Origin: Cerioporus squamosus
Taxonomy: Eukaryota > Basidiomycota > Agaricomycetes > Polyporales > Polyporaceae
Assembly: GCA_022592435.1 (NCBI GenBank)
Contig: JABYQS010000272.1
Span: forward strand, 1 to 37,839
Length of the DNA: 37,839 nucleotides
Direction: 5' to 3'
Positions 1 to 11,212 of the stretch are shown here, in pieces. Under the pieces are notes generated by a model, which saw only the letters and a program-made list of their open reading frames with translations, did not search any database and had not been told where the DNA came from. The position numbers and the translations under genes were made by a program. How positions within the stretch are numbered: the first letter of the stretch is position 1; every line of letters starts with the position of its first letter.

Positions 1-86
1 GCAGGGGTCAATCATCCGTGGGACACCTCCACCGCCCTCGTAACAAACAGACGCAACAGACTCAGCAGAGTGATGGGATGACTTAC

Positions 87-652
87 TTGATCGAGGCCGA
101 GTCCGCAACGCTCGGAAAACTCGTTGACCTCGCCGTCGATGGCGGACGATCCTTCCCTTTGCCTCGCTCGCCCTGCGGCAGCGAGACATGCACTTCCCGG
201 GAGCTGATGGCTGAACTCACGCCGGTGAAGCGCCCTGTTCCTGTTGTGGGGACGGTCGAGGCGGAGGGGGGAGCCATCCTGCGCATTCGGTACGGGTTAT
301 CGTCCTGGTTCTGGGAGTCCGTCGAGGGGGGCGATTCGACGGGGCTGAGCGGGTATGGAGCGCGGTGGTATGGCTGGGAGGGTCCTGGGTCGGGACCGAT
401 GGGGCCGACGCGGTCGACACTGTTGGGATCCCATGTCGGGGGCGGCGGGGTTATCGGGGAGGTCGCTGTAGGGGGAGGCCCGAAGGCGAAGACGTCGCCG
501 GCGTCGGACTCGTCGTCCTCGTCTTCCTCGTCGAGCGAGTAGTCGTACGTGTACTGGGGCTCGCGGTCGAAGTAGCCGGCGGTGCCGGGGCGGCCTGAGC
601 TGGGGCGGGCGGACGACGGCCTGCCTGCGCTGGACGTCGGGCGGAACGGCAT
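87..652 (-). CDS. N-terminal exon of an unidentified protein, runs off left edge
   Basis: I do not recognise this gene securely. The first plausible ATG is at 652, directly after a pyrimidine-rich leader. The exon encodes about 188 residues ending at a donor GTAAGT (86 down to 81). The following sequence to the window edge looks like an intron whose branch-like TTGAC and CCCCTGC end right at base 1, so the acceptor probably lies just outside. The protein is low complexity: a Ser/Pro/Arg-rich start, an acidic patch of Asp/Glu (about residues 39-52) followed by DVFAFGPPP, then Pro-rich sequence. An acidic patch followed by a VFAF-PP motif recalls the cytosolic N-terminus of fungal OPT/isp4-like oligopeptide transporters, but no transmembrane segment is in the window, so this is only a suggestion. 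The open frame extends upstream to 1066, but that part is Arg-rich and looks untranslated. Confidence 0.45.
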
Positions 653-1421
653 GGAGAGAGGGGACGACGGTGGTGAGAGGGGGGAGGAGGGGGAAGAGTC
701 CGACGCAGTCCATTTGGAGTCCGCCTTCCTCCCAGGCACATCACTCTGTACCTGAGCTGCCGCATATGGCAACTGCTTTAATGCCTGCGTCCCCAACTTA
801 TCGCGACTTATTCCGCTATTTCTGCCCGTCGCTGCGAGCAGCAGTGGATTCTCAGCCGCTGCCCAGCCAGCTGCTCTTCTGCCTCGCACGCCGACCGCGA
901 CGACGGCAGCAGCCCCGAGCCCGCAGCAGCTCTCACCAGCTCTCCTCCGCCGGCGTGTACTCTGATCCCACCGCCGACCGATCACCAGGCGCCCGAGCAG
1001 TGCTGTCCCTGGTCTGCGTGTTTGACTTCCCGCACCTCTCCACGTTCGCGAGTGGTCGAACTGCATTTTATGTAACTCGCCAGGGACTACACACGCACCT
1101 GCCTGATGACATCGTCCGTCTCATGCCCTGCCCAAGCGCAGGCGTCCTCGACTCGCGTACATATGATCTCAGATCTCGCGGGGAAGATCACTGCGATGTG
1201 GCTGAGGTACGCGCATGCGCCAAGGCACCTCCTCGGAGTCGTATTGTATATTGTAAGTATTGTTGCAGGATTTTGCACGTACTCCAGCCAGCTGCAGTCG
1301 CTTCTCAGTTAGCTAGAACTTCAGAATATAGGCGCATCCATACATTACTGAAGATTGGGTCGGCATCCAAATAAGTGCCCAACAAGGTTATGTATCACAA
1401 TGTTGGCCTCAGACATCATAT
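653..1421. other. Intergenic; leader of the left-edge gene
   Basis: Open frames on both strands (for example 670-1374 plus and 1066-653 minus) have Arg/Ser/Pro-biased composition without recognisable domains, and none is supported by splice signals. The part next to 652 is CT-rich on the minus strand, as expected for a basidiomycete leader. I see no other feature. Confidence 0.4.
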
Positions 1422-1507
1422 GGGCATGTGGTGTAGTTGGTTATCACGCTCGCTTAGCATCAATCAGTGCCTGCGAGAGGGGTCCGGTTCAATCCCGGAC
1501 ATGTCCA
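1422..1507 (+). tRNA. tRNA-Ala(AGC) with a 12-nt intron
   Basis: The full cloverleaf can be folded by eye. The acceptor stem is GGGCATG (1422-1428) with CATGTCC (1500-1506), seven pairs with one G-U, then discriminator A at 1507. The D arm is 1431-1447. The anticodon stem is CTCGC (1449-1453) with GCGAG (1473-1477). The anticodon AGC is at 1456-1458. The T arm is TCCGG / TTCAATC / CCGGA (1483-1499). Bases 1460-1471 lie between positions 37 and 38, the canonical place for a tRNA intron, and removing them gives a 7-base loop and a 74-base tRNA. Internal promoters are present: a box A-like TGGTGTAGTTGG at 1429 and a box B-like GGTTCAATCCC at 1486. The body closely resembles yeast tRNA-Ala(AGC). 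Confidence 0.93.
1460..1471 (+). other. tRNA intron (12 nt)
   Basis: The bases TCAATCAGTGCC interrupt the anticodon loop after position 37. Without them CTCGC and GCGAG close a normal loop of seven bases. Removal would be by the tRNA splicing endonuclease. Confidence 0.85.
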
Positions 1508-1526
1508 CTACACTGGTTCGAGTGTG

Positions 1527-1531
1527 TTTTT
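1527..1531 (+). terminator. RNA polymerase III terminator of the tRNA gene
   Basis: A run of five T residues lies 20 bases after the discriminator base, the usual pol III termination signal. Confidence 0.7.
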
Positions 1532-3772
1532 GCAGGTACTCATCTGTTCAGCTTCCCCCTGATTCCAGATGAATTGTATATGCCAGGATCCTCACAAAAG
1601 ACGCGGTTGTGACCTGTTACCTAGTCTCGAAGGACATGGCACCGATTCACCTTATGTGTGCCACCGAGTAGTATGCTGGTCCGGGACGTCGGTGTATAAG
1701 TACTGGTGGCAGGTTCCCATTGCCAACCCCGAAGGCATCCATTCGACGCTCTTGACCTTCTAACTTCAACATATGTGACTTTATACTGCGCTGAATGCTC
1801 CTCCAAGCAACGAAGCTTACCAGGCCATACCTCCTCAAACTCAAGCTGTGTGTGAGGGGGTATTTGTCCAGCTGCTCACTCCAATGGCTGCAACTTGAAG
1901 CCCGAGTAGGCAGGCAGAACCGACGTGCAAAGCCCGATGCGAATTCTGGGCAGATCGAGAACCTTGACCGTCAACGTTGATATCCCACAGGGGCTGCCAC
2001 TGCATCCATCGACCGCACCGCCCGCGGCTTCCTTGCGCAGAGGCCTCCAGGCCGCACTCGGGCATCTCTCGTGAGTCGTGCCTGGCGGTACGCCCAAGAC
2101 TGCGCTGGGACGGTCAATTCCGGGGCAGAGCCTTCAGGCACCATTGCGATCACTGCCGAGAGTTCTGTTCGCGCCGTCGTCAATTCAGGGCCCAATGCCC
2201 AAGAGTGCCCACAACTGACCGCGACAGCGACATCCTTGGGTACCCAGTGGCCATTTGTGTCATTGGTGGCGCCCACACAGAGCAATTCCCGTGTCAAAAT
2301 GCTTCGACCGAGCATCCATCTGCACAGCGCCGGGAACCACTCCGGCGCAATGACAGGCACCCAGCAAGCGGCAGCAACGGGCGAGCGTGCTAGAAGGCCC
2401 GATGCGAGGTCACAGCTCTGCCCGCCGGCGGTTCCGAGCAAATGCGGAAGCGCGACGCCCCGAAGTTGAGGACGCCGGCGCCGTAAGGTTTGCGTTCGAA
2501 TGGACGGGACGCTGCGCCGTGGACCGCGAGAGGAAGATCTGAGCTGGGAAGGCCGCACGTCGCAGTCGACGACCGTGCCTGAGCGGCGTGCCTTGCAGTT
2601 GCAGCGTTCAACGACGGCGCGATGTCCGACTCCGAGTCTGTGGCAGAGTCCTTCCAGATGCGCTGCACGAAGTGAGAGTAAGTAACGTAAACCAACGCGA
2701 GTGTGTGCACTGTGCTGTAACGCAACCGAGGTGGCGCAGATCAACACGTAGTAAGTAGCAGGTCTACGAAACGTACGCCGGGCTTACGTCCCCCTAAGGC
2801 GTCCTTCAAACCCTACTACGTGCGTACCGATCTTCCGCAGGTGCTGCCCAGCGACACCTGACAGGGCCACCATAGCCTTGAGGCTAATATCGACCACGCC
2901 CAAGCGTCCACTGTCAGACCCAGGAACGCGAGGGCGCTCCGCGTCCATGAATGATAACCCCTGCTTGCCACAAAAGGTAATCGTAGGCAGTAACGCCTCG
3001 GACGATGACCGATGAGCATCTGCTCTCGTTTCCTCTCGACTCGGGATTGACGATTCAGAGAGGCTCAGACCCGCAGGCCGGTCGCGAATCACAGCGGATG
3101 TCCGGAAAAGTGGAGGAGAGCCGGCTCCGATATAGTTGTGCAAGATGTAGAACATGAGTATGAACTGGAGTGGGGTCGGCGAATCGGGCGCGACGCCCAG
3201 TGCGAGCCCGAGCGTCATGCTGGTGTACCTGAGCGGAACACGTCTGTCCTGGGTTAGCTTGAGGGATGAACGAAGAGGGAAAGATGAGCGACGTACCAGC
3301 CCTGGCCGGGGTCACTGGATGGAGCTGCGGTGTTGGACGCTGGCTAGGATGCGAGAAAAATTGTTACCCACAACATCATCGCCGCCGCGTTGGTTAAGCA
3401 GCGTATTCATGCTCGCGTCTGGATCCTCGAGCGGTCTTTGGTCTTCTACATCCGGCGACTGCATGCCAGGGCAAGAGAGGCACGGCTGACCCGTATGATA
3501 TGGGCTTTGCGTTGAGTATCAACGCGCGAAGTGGAGGGGCTGCGGGGCGTCTCCAATAGAAGATGGGACCTCGTGCGTCAAGTCGGAAGTCATATAGAGC
3601 GGGATGGGGAATCGTTACAAACAGAGCAGCACCCGCGGAGGTGTAGTCACCACCCACATGAGGAGGGGCCGTCTCGAGTGCGTAGTTTGGAGGGCTTGTC
3701 AAGGCTGGTCGTTACAACGTGGCCTCGGCATGGGGTTGGGATCCGCGTGTTCAGGTTCGCCCTCGTCCGGAA
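1532..3772. other. No gene that I can support; GC-rich chance frames
   Basis: The longest frames (2747-1971 minus, 258 codons; 2071-2469 plus) overlap each other on opposite strands, have no recognisable motif, and the minus one has no ATG at its beginning. Around 2784-3218 (minus) a frame starting MTLGLALGVAP holds one hydrophobic stretch (FILMFYILHNYIG). Around 3394-3702 (minus) another Pro/Ala-rich frame is open. These may be decayed parts of a membrane-protein gene, but I could not chain them with splice sites. Confidence 0.4.
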
Positions 3773-4731
3773 TCATGAAGGCCAGTACCGCCGATTGCCT
3801 TGCTCGGCACAAGCAACCGGCAATATGTCACCCAGACACCGGAGGGCGGTAGTACTAGTGGCTGTGCCGTACTCTGTGGTTCGCTTGGATGGACGGCCCG
3901 CTGCGTAGACTCGGATGAACGATTGATTGGGAGAGGCGACCGGAAACAACAGGGGCTGATGTTGTGCGCTAAGTATGATAGACACCAGGAGTCGGGCACG
4001 TCCACCATTAGCTTTCGAGAGGACAGGCAGGACTTACCACGACGACCGGCTTTCGAGACCCCTCATTGCTCCCGCCAGTGGCTTGGAGACATCCATGAAT
4101 GTAAGTAAACCTGTGAAGGGTCAGCAGATAGGGATGAGAAAGTGCTTGGAATGTTGGAAGCATACATACTTACTGACTTTGTACATAGCAAGACTTTGCA
4201 GCAGCAGCCGCTCGTCCGCGTCAACGGTCAGTGCGCTCGCTAACGCATCGGTAGAACCCGAATGTTCCCACGCGGCAGCCGTCCACCTCCTCGGCCCCGG
4301 CCAGCTCCGAATCTCTTCCGTCACAGGCTGTCCATATACGTGCATCGCTCGACGTTGACTGAGATTAGAGCCTTACTCTGGGATGAGTCCATCCGCAAAA
4401 ATCCTGGAACTTGGAAATTTCGACAGCCGCCTCAAGCCGCCTGGAGAATGATATGGGACACGTGTACGTGCGACAGACTCACCATGGGAGCAGGAGAAGG
4501 TTGAACTTTACTTACGTGTAACTCCTTCCTTAGGCCCCAGGTCGTATCCACAGGGTGCAGTCCGATCTTCTCTTGGGTGTGCGCACTGCGCAGGATATGC
4601 CAAGGATATGCTTGCTTCAACAGCGTAGCACAGAGATCATGCTGATCAGCCTGAGGACGCAACACCGCGGGGCCAACGGTGCTAAGAGGCGATTTTAGAC
4701 GGCGGCCTGAGAGTGGAAGAGACTGAATCAT
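3773..4731 (-). CDS. Unrecognised multi-exon gene (weak model)
   Basis: Function unknown. The ATG at 4731 opens a 72-codon exon ending at a donor GTAAGT after base 4516, in phase 0. Further exon-like pieces follow on the same strand: one containing KFQDFCGWTHPR, one starting MHVYGQPVTEEI and rich in Ala/Leu, one with LLTFMDVSKPLAGAM between a cag acceptor and a gtaagt donor near 4050, and a last one starting after TTAG near 3970 and stopping at 3773. The join between the second and third pieces does not close in phase, so either the model is wrong there or a base is missing. I find no known domain. The ATG is divergent to the DUF3445 gene, 149 bp away, so the two could share a promoter. Confidence 0.3.
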
Positions 4732-4880
4732 GGGACGTCTTGAGTCTTTGCCACATGGCGGAGCAATACGCACCGGCTGCTATTTATCGCGGCTTCGGTC
4801 AGGAAGGTTGAACTCTCCTGCCTGATAAGCGGCCTGAACGGAAGATATTGGAGCTTGAACCGACCCACTTACTGGCCAGC

Positions 4881-6620
4881 ATGTCGGTCGAGCCCGTAGT
4901 GTTGTGCGGCGCAATCCTTGTCGCGGGTCTCTTCTCTTGGCTTCACTTTCGTCTCAGACAGCCGTATGCGAAGCCATCTAGGGAGTTCCAAGGGGTTGCG
5001 AGTGAGAAAGAGGGGGTCGCCCCGCTCCCGGGATCGTCACTCCCGGATCCCGATCCTCTGACCGAGTTCGACCTGGAGAAGACCACATCGCGGAACTTCG
5101 TATATTCCAACAAGACAGTGCGCCATCCATATTACCAGGTAAGTATCCCATCTATAATCCGACTTACCCGCGTTGTCTAACTCCATGCGCCCGGACAGAC
5201 CATGGCTCATCAGCCCATGCACGCCAACCACTGGATCGAGATCGACAAGGAGTACAAGTGGTATCTGGACGAGAAAGCACGGGTGATCAAGGAACAAGGT
5301 CTGTCAGCCTGACGAAGCGGTGTCCCCAAGCTCATCGCATCCCGTACAGGCAAGGTCGTCATCGACTCGCTGCCGGACAACGACGAAGCGTGTGGGGAAC
5401 TCCTCGTGGAGCTTGTGGATTACCTTCCGAAACGATATCCAACGCTGTTTACTCGTGAAGGGTACGAGACGATCACCAATCATGTCATGGGCGAGCGACA
5501 CGAAGGCCTGAGCACAAAGCGCGGCATCGAAGCGTTGCGCATAATCTCTCGGTAAGCCCTACGCCTTGACACAGTGTGCGTCCTCATGGTATTGTAGCTT
5601 GGTCCAGGACGACTTCTTGATGGGCCGAGAGCGGGAAGACGGGCAGATCTATCTCGTAGGCGGTCTCATCGGATTCCCCGGTGAGTGTTCCAGCTCATAT
5701 TCCAGCCGTGACTCCCAGCTGACTACGTTCTCAGGCTTCTACCTTCTTTCGGAGACCATTGGGAAACCGATTAGGGTCCTCCACGCACCGGTGCCGTACT
5801 TCAACGAGAAGTTGCTCATGAGCGTCGAACGCACGCTCAAGCGCTTTGAACCGGATCAACCGTTCGAGCGGTCCAGCTGGATGATCACGGACGATCGCAA
5901 CCTGTTCTGGCGTGAGTCCCATGACTCTGGACGTATGCATCCCGACGCTTACCTCCAAGTCTGCCGTAGACAATATCGCATCTGCACCGGCGAACCCTGA
6001 AATACACCCGAAGGACTTCTGGCTGCGCATCGACCATCAGACGTTTCGCAAGCTCCCACGGACCAACGCCATCATATTCGGAGTGTGAGCGATCAACGTA
6101 CACCTGCATGGCAAGGGACTATGTTACGAGCTCACTACACAGACACCCGATCTTGCGGAAGATCGAAGACTTCGCGGACAGCCCTCTCGTGCCGGCCCTC
6201 CTGGAGAAGGTGCACTCAGAGACGGATCCCGTCATGCTCAAGGTGAGTGTCCAGCTATGCTTGTGACTGTTTGCGGCTGATTATTGGGAGCATGGTCTGC
6301 TATGCAGTACAAGGGGACGCATAAGTACGACGCGCTCCTGCTTCCCTACCTGCGGGAGCTCACCCAGAGTCAAATCGACCGCGGTCTCATCACGTATGCA
6401 TTCCCCGATTGCTCGATTCGTTCGGGCCGCTGCTGATCTGATGATACTTCAATACAGGGACGAAGACGACGTTCGATCGTTCCGAGAGCTGCTCAAGAAC
6501 AAGAACCAGGAGATCCCGCTGAAGCAGTCCACACTCGCTGTGCCGACCGAGTCTGAGGTCAGGTTGGCCATGCGAGCAGCCAGAGCTGAAGAAGGCGCCC
6601 ATAGTGCCCAGGCGAAGTGA
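4881..6620 (+). CDS. DUF3445 / heme-dependent oxidative N-demethylase-like protein, N-terminally anchored
   Basis: Nine exons (4881-5138, 5199-5298, 5350-5551, 5598-5680, 5735-5911, 5970-6084, 6143-6242, 6308-6393, 6458-6620) join in phase to give 427 residues. The start is the first ATG after an in-frame TTG. Residues about 3-22 form a hydrophobic helix (VVLCGAILVAGLF), so the protein is probably a signal-anchor protein with the catalytic domain exposed on one face of the membrane. Family features are the QTMAHQP..HWIEIDKEY block around residues 86-105, the LVQDDFLMG and GFPGFYLLSETIGKP blocks, and RIDHQTFRKLP at 293-303, which matches the R-x-E/D-x-Q-T-L/F-x-x-L-P signature of DUF3445. Bacterial members of the family bind heme and FMN-coupled partners in oxidative N-demethylation; the fungal substrate is unknown. 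The tail after about residue 375 is charged. An MFS transporter follows on the same strand. Confidence 0.85.
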
Positions 6621-7299
6621 TGGGCACGTGTATGTACGCCTCTTCAGCGTCCTAAGGAAGCGTGTCTTATCCGTTTGTTCTTCTAGCTTTACTCAGTTGG
6701 ACGTCTTTCTGTGTGGGGTTCAGGGGGCATCTGGGCGGGCAATCGTGAGTCTTCGTCCTGTCCGTTGTAACTTGTATCGTGCGCCAAGCAGCGCGGAGAT
6801 TGTACCAATCCATCAGGACACGGAGGTGTCCGTCGAAGCTAGTCTCCGTCGCAGACTCGTCGGGATTATGTAGCACATTTCTAGTACTTACTGACTTCCT
6901 TACCATGTTTCGCAAAGACACCCTAACTCACGTATCCGATCAGCGTAGACACAAGTGCTGTTGAAGCTTGAAGCACGACATACAGAGGCCTTCATATCCG
7001 CGCATGGGTGACTAAGGCTGTCTCGGAGAATCGTCGGACTTACTACCTGACGCACTAGTACGTACTCAATATAAGCGACCTCTTGCTTCGACCACGTCTC
7101 TTCTCTGTTCCCTTCTGCCCCGGACGATATTGACGCGGAGGCGTACGAGGGTGTAAGTACAAGTGCCTCAGAAACGATCCACTCGGAGCGCAATCTGTCC
7201 ATGCGCACGCTGCTAACTACGGATGATGTAGCTCCAAGTTGAACCCCTTAAGCTGAGTCAGGCGGCACGAAAAACGCTGCTGAAGATGAACGGGCATGA
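6621..7299. other. Intergenic between DUF3445 gene and MFS gene, with exon-like traces
   Basis: From 7080 to 7150 a plus-strand frame (ending PDDIDAEAYE) meets a good donor GTAAGT near 7152. After GATGATGTAG at about 7231 the frame LQVEPLKLSQAARKTLLKM resumes. No ATG precedes these pieces, and they do not join the MFS gene in phase, so I leave them unassigned. They may be a decayed gene or part of the transporter's true 5' end. Confidence 0.3.
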
Positions 7300-7581
7300 G
7301 TACGTTCTGCGGAGTCTCTTTGCTCAACTTCACGCAACCAACGGCGGCTCATTCGCAGCGTGGAAATTGTCAGGCAAGCGGACATCGTCCCGCACCTCCA
7401 CTACAAAGGAGCGCCCAGCTTCAAGGGAGGACCGGTACCCCCGACTCAAACTCAAGATGAGCAGCCAGAGAACATCGCCCTCGAACGGATCCAGTCCCAG
7501 TTTCAAGCCGGGTCCACTGGCTCGCTCCCCGTTGTGCGGGTCGCCACGCAGCCAGCGGATGATGCGGAGCGTGCGTCTCAG

Positions 7582-9483
7582 ATGTCCGCGCCGCAGAACT
7601 TGGATGCGAACTCGCGGCTGCCGTTCCGGGCGCACGTCATGTATGCGACGACGCTGACGATGATGTTCCTCGCTGGGTGGAACGACGGGACTACTGGCCC
7701 GTTGTTGCCGCGCATCCAGGTTGCTTATGATGTACGTCTGTGCTCTGGTCAGTTGCACCCAAGCACTGGGGATTGCTGACGGCGTCGGGTGTGCAGATAG
7801 GGTTTGCTGTTGTCTCGTTGATCTTCGTTTTCAACTTTCTTGTAAGTGTCGTACTGCGGACTGCGGTTGTTATCGACACGCTGACCTATCTCACTGTGCA
7901 GGGGTTTGCTGTTGCTGCAGCACTTAACGTCTACCTCACGGATCGCTTCGGGTTCGGGAAGGTACGCATGAGCTCGCTCGGACCACACGTTGTCCGATTC
8001 TCATGATTTGCTATATGTCAGGTGTTGTTTTTCGGTACACCTCGTCTTTATTGCTGCAGTGATTGTGCCAGGGCCTGACTGACTTGCAGGTGCTGTGTCC
8101 CAACTGGTCGGATACGCCCTTGAGGCTCCGGCGCCACCGTTCCCGATCTTCGTACTTGGGCAGTTTTTCATGGGACTCGGAATAGCTTTGCAGGTACGCT
8201 CCTCTCTGAAGGTCTGTGATACGTAGAGAGCACTGACGGACACAATACCTCCGCAGTTGTCAGGTGCCAACACCTTCGTAGCCGCACTCAAGCAGCATGT
8301 CTCGACGCGACTGGCGGTGCTGCATTCATGCTATGGTGAGCCATGTTACGCTGCTCGCGATCAATCTCTGATTATGTTTGGTCTCCACAGGGGCTGGGGC
8401 GTTGGCGGCCCCGCTCGTCGCGACCCAGTTCTCTCAGATGTCCCATTGGTCCTATCACTACCTCGTCTCGGTCGGATTGGCCCTCATCAACATCTGCGCG
8501 ATCGCGTCCGTGTACAGGTTCAGGACCTTCGAAGGTGCGTTCTCGTCCGTCGTCCCTCTCATCATCACAGAGCGGCTGACCAGGGACCTCGGCGACCTGC
8601 AGCTCTCTTAACGGAGATCGGCCTGCCCCCTACGGCGAACGACCGCGACAACGGCCGCAGCGGCAGCAAGTACAAGCAGATCATGCGCCTGCGCGACGTC
8701 CACCTCATCGCGATGTTCATCCTCATCTACGTCGGCACGGAGGTTACGCTCGGAGGCTGGATCGTCACCTATGTCATTGATTTGCGCGGAGGCGGCCCTT
8801 CGTCCGGGTATATCTCGTCTGGCTTCTTCGGCGGTGTGTACCCACACTGTCATTAAGCTTGGGGAAGTCTCATTCTTATTTTTGCGACAGGACTGATGGT
8901 CGGTCGCATCGCCCTGCTCGGGGTCAACAAGCTCGTACGTACTCTTCTGTCCCTCCATGCCCCACAGCATAATATAGCCTGACGTATTGACCACGCTGAC
9001 GATAGGTCGGCGAGAGACGTGCAATCTTCCTCTATGCCACTCTCTGCATCGGGTGAGCATTTGCGCTTACCTCCACTTTCCCCCCAATGCCCATAGGCAC
9101 TTCCTTGGCACAGATTGGAGATCGTCATCTGGTTCGTCCCCTCCTTGGTCGGCGGCGCCGTAGCAGTAGCAGGCGTCGGCGTCCTGCTTGGCCCCTTGTA
9201 CCCTCTCGTGATGAGCCACACCCGGCGCGTCTTCCCGGCATACCTCCTTTCGGGGTGTATTGGGTGGATCGCAGCTATCGGGCAGTCGGGGTCGGCTTTC
9301 TTGCCGTTCTTCACGGGTGCGCTTGCCTCCAAGGTCGGGATCAAGGTCTTGCAGCCTGTGTGAGTGACTCTATCATGGACATACTTAACTACAGGCTAAA
9401 GAGGCTGCAGAGTCGTTTCGATGATGGCTCTTATGGTTGGCGTGTGGGCTTTGGTGCCGAATTCACCTCGGCGTTTCGACTGA
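7582..9483 (+). CDS. Major facilitator superfamily transporter (fungal BSC6/fucose-permease-like group)
   Basis: Twelve exons close in phase: 7582-7731, 7797-7841, 7902-7961, 8022-8034, 8090-8193, 8257-8335, 8391-8534, 8603-8833, 8891-8934, 9006-9052, 9114-9359, 9411-9483. They give 411 residues from the first ATG. About twelve hydrophobic segments are visible. Family marks are MFLAGWNDGTTGPLLPRIQ in helix 1 and GGGPSSGYISSGFFGGLMVGR in the second half, the A-motif-like loop. The frame stays open upstream to 7300 with Gln/Pro/Ser-rich sequence but without an ATG. Since relatives often have 50-80 residues before helix 1, the real start may be in a further upstream exon. Exon 4 is only 13 nt long. 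The substrate cannot be told from sequence; it is the nearest co-oriented gene to the DUF3445 enzyme. Confidence 0.85.
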
Positions 9484-9663
9484 GTTACCTCCACCGCTGA
9501 TACTGGCCTTGGCGGCGATGGGGCGCAGAAAACTACTCTTTACGACCGCAATGATTTGATGATGCGTACAGCACGTGAAGCGAAGATATAACCTTCAACG
9601 AGCATTCATACAGGGTCATTGGTACAAGAAGTAGCTGCAGAACTGCGGGAGAATGCACACGAC

Positions 9664-10712
9664 CTATAGAACAGCAATCGCGCCAGCAAAGAGACATCCA
9701 CCCAAGCACGCGCTAGCGAAGATACCGAGAGCCCTCGGAAGCTCCGTCCAGAAGTATGCGATGGTACCCAACAACGCCAGGATGAAGCCGAGAATGGCCA
9801 TGATGACTGTTACGGTGTGGACGCGCGTCAACATGAGCACCATCGAGTTCAGCTGCGCGACCGCGTCGCTCGGAGCCTCCGTGTCTTTCCTGAAGCCAGC
9901 CTTGCGCACCACGCCGCACAACCACGCGAACGGATGCACCTGGCTGACGGAGATGAGCGAGCGGAGGTCCGTGTACGCATCCCACGAAATGTCGCGGACA
10001 AACTCGGTGGGAGTGGTCGTGGCCGAGAGGACGGGGCCCGGATAGAGCGGCTGCATGCCCGCGCGGAACTGCTTGCGATCCGCGTCGACTGAAGGCTTGG
10101 CAGCGGCGCTCTCCGTGTCCTTTTCGGTCTTCTCTGCGTCCTGGAGACGGTAGCGGATGAGGACGAAGGAGCCGCAGTATGCCAGGATGGCTGTAGCGGT
10201 GTCAGATGTCAGAAACGAACAGAGTATACTTGCAGCCACTCACATGCGCAGACATGCAGGATGATCGCGCCTCCCAGACTCGCAATGATGAGCGTGTCTG
10301 TAGCCGACCACTCGTCCGCGTCCGGGTTTCGCGCAGGGAAGGAATAAAGCATGCTGTCAATGGAGACGAAGAACGTCGTCTGGATGGGTATATGCACGTC
10401 AGCTGTCAGTGTATGCGCTCTGTGCCAGCTCTATACGGTAGGTATACTCTTGTATAAGACTCGTGTGCCCCGGGTATGTGGCGTACCAAGAGCGAATGTG
10501 ACTAAATCCGAAGGTACTTACCACAACTGACATGGCCGAGAGACGATCCAGCCAGACCTGCACAACCGCGAGCAACGCTTGTTTCGTCGCATCCTCAGGA
10601 TTGGTTGGTGAGCTGACTATATGCATCGTCAATATCTGCTCCACAACGGCCATGCAAGAAATCGCTTACCTGGTGCGACGGCGGCGGACGTGAGCGACTT
10701 AAACATGGCCAT
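9664..10712 (-). CDS. Small four-helix membrane protein, polypore-type (4TM-A)
   Basis: Four exons (10670-10712, 10522-10616, 10244-10379, 9664-10190) close in phase to 266 residues. I know no function. Order of parts: a short N-terminus; an amphipathic stretch with NPEDATKQALLAVVQVWLD; helix 1 running over the exon 2/3 join (AMSVVTTFFVSIDSMLYSF); a long hydrophobic hairpin (TDTLIIASLGGAIILHVCA then ILAYCGSFVLIRYRL); a charged Lys/Glu/Ala loop; helix TVIMAILGFILALLGTIAYF; and a last helix ending at the C-terminus. The paralogue 4TM-C shares the VTTFF / ITTFF, LIRYRL / LIRYKL and C-terminal helix blocks. A TATA-like element lies 66 bp upstream. The gene follows FunK1-1 on the same strand, about 500 bp after its stop, and is convergent with the MFS gene. 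Confidence 0.75.
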
Positions 10713-10777
10713 GGTTGCAGAGGCGAACGTGGACGTCGGGGGGAAAGCATGAACTGGGCCTACTCTCAGCTCTGGAG

Positions 10778-10785
10778 TACTTATA
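10778..10785 (-). promoter_or_regulatory. TATA-like element TATAAGTA upstream of 4TM-A
   Basis: TATAAGTA on the minus strand lies 66 bp before the ATG at 10712. The same octamer is kept at 14185-14192 at the matching place in the duplicated, broken 4TM-B copy, which supports a shared core promoter. Confidence 0.5.
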
Positions 10786-11212
10786 GGGATCCGCGTGAAG
10801 GGTGCGTGAAGGGAGGGTGCTTCGCCCAAGTGACGATCCCCATCCGGCAGGCTCCGTGCAAGCGACCGCGTTCACATCGTCGTATTACCAGCCTTTTTCA
10901 CATAGCACTATGAGCATGTCGCTGTGGTTAAGCAATTGATGAGGTGGCTTCAGGTTTTGGAGAAATTGTATCGAGGAAGAAGTTGTCTCTGCGTGGTCAG
11001 AGGCAGGACGCGCAAGTTCGCACGCCTCGGAGGCCCAGTAAGCCAAGAAAGGCAAGCTAGACGCTCATCACAAGTTCGCCAGGAGGTCGAGAATGACTCC
11101 AGTACTCAACACTGCAGTCTGCAAGGACGTAAAATCTCACAATGATCTTCCTAATAATAGTGAAAATGATGTATAGGTTTTACTTTAATGGTACCTATGT
11201 GAGACCGTTTAG

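Noticed and set aside
653..1066. Extension of the left-edge protein to the ATG at 1066
   Set aside because: The added ~138 residues are Arg/Gly-rich without low-complexity continuity to the rest and end in a CT-rich tract just before ATG 652, as expected of a leader.
1971..2747. 258-codon minus-strand open frame
   Set aside because: It has no initial ATG, no recognisable motif, and overlaps long open frames on the other strand in GC-rich DNA, so it looks like a composition effect.
4848..4880. Upstream start of the DUF3445 protein
   Set aside because: The frame opens with TTG; the first ATG at 4881 directly precedes the membrane anchor and is the natural eukaryotic start.
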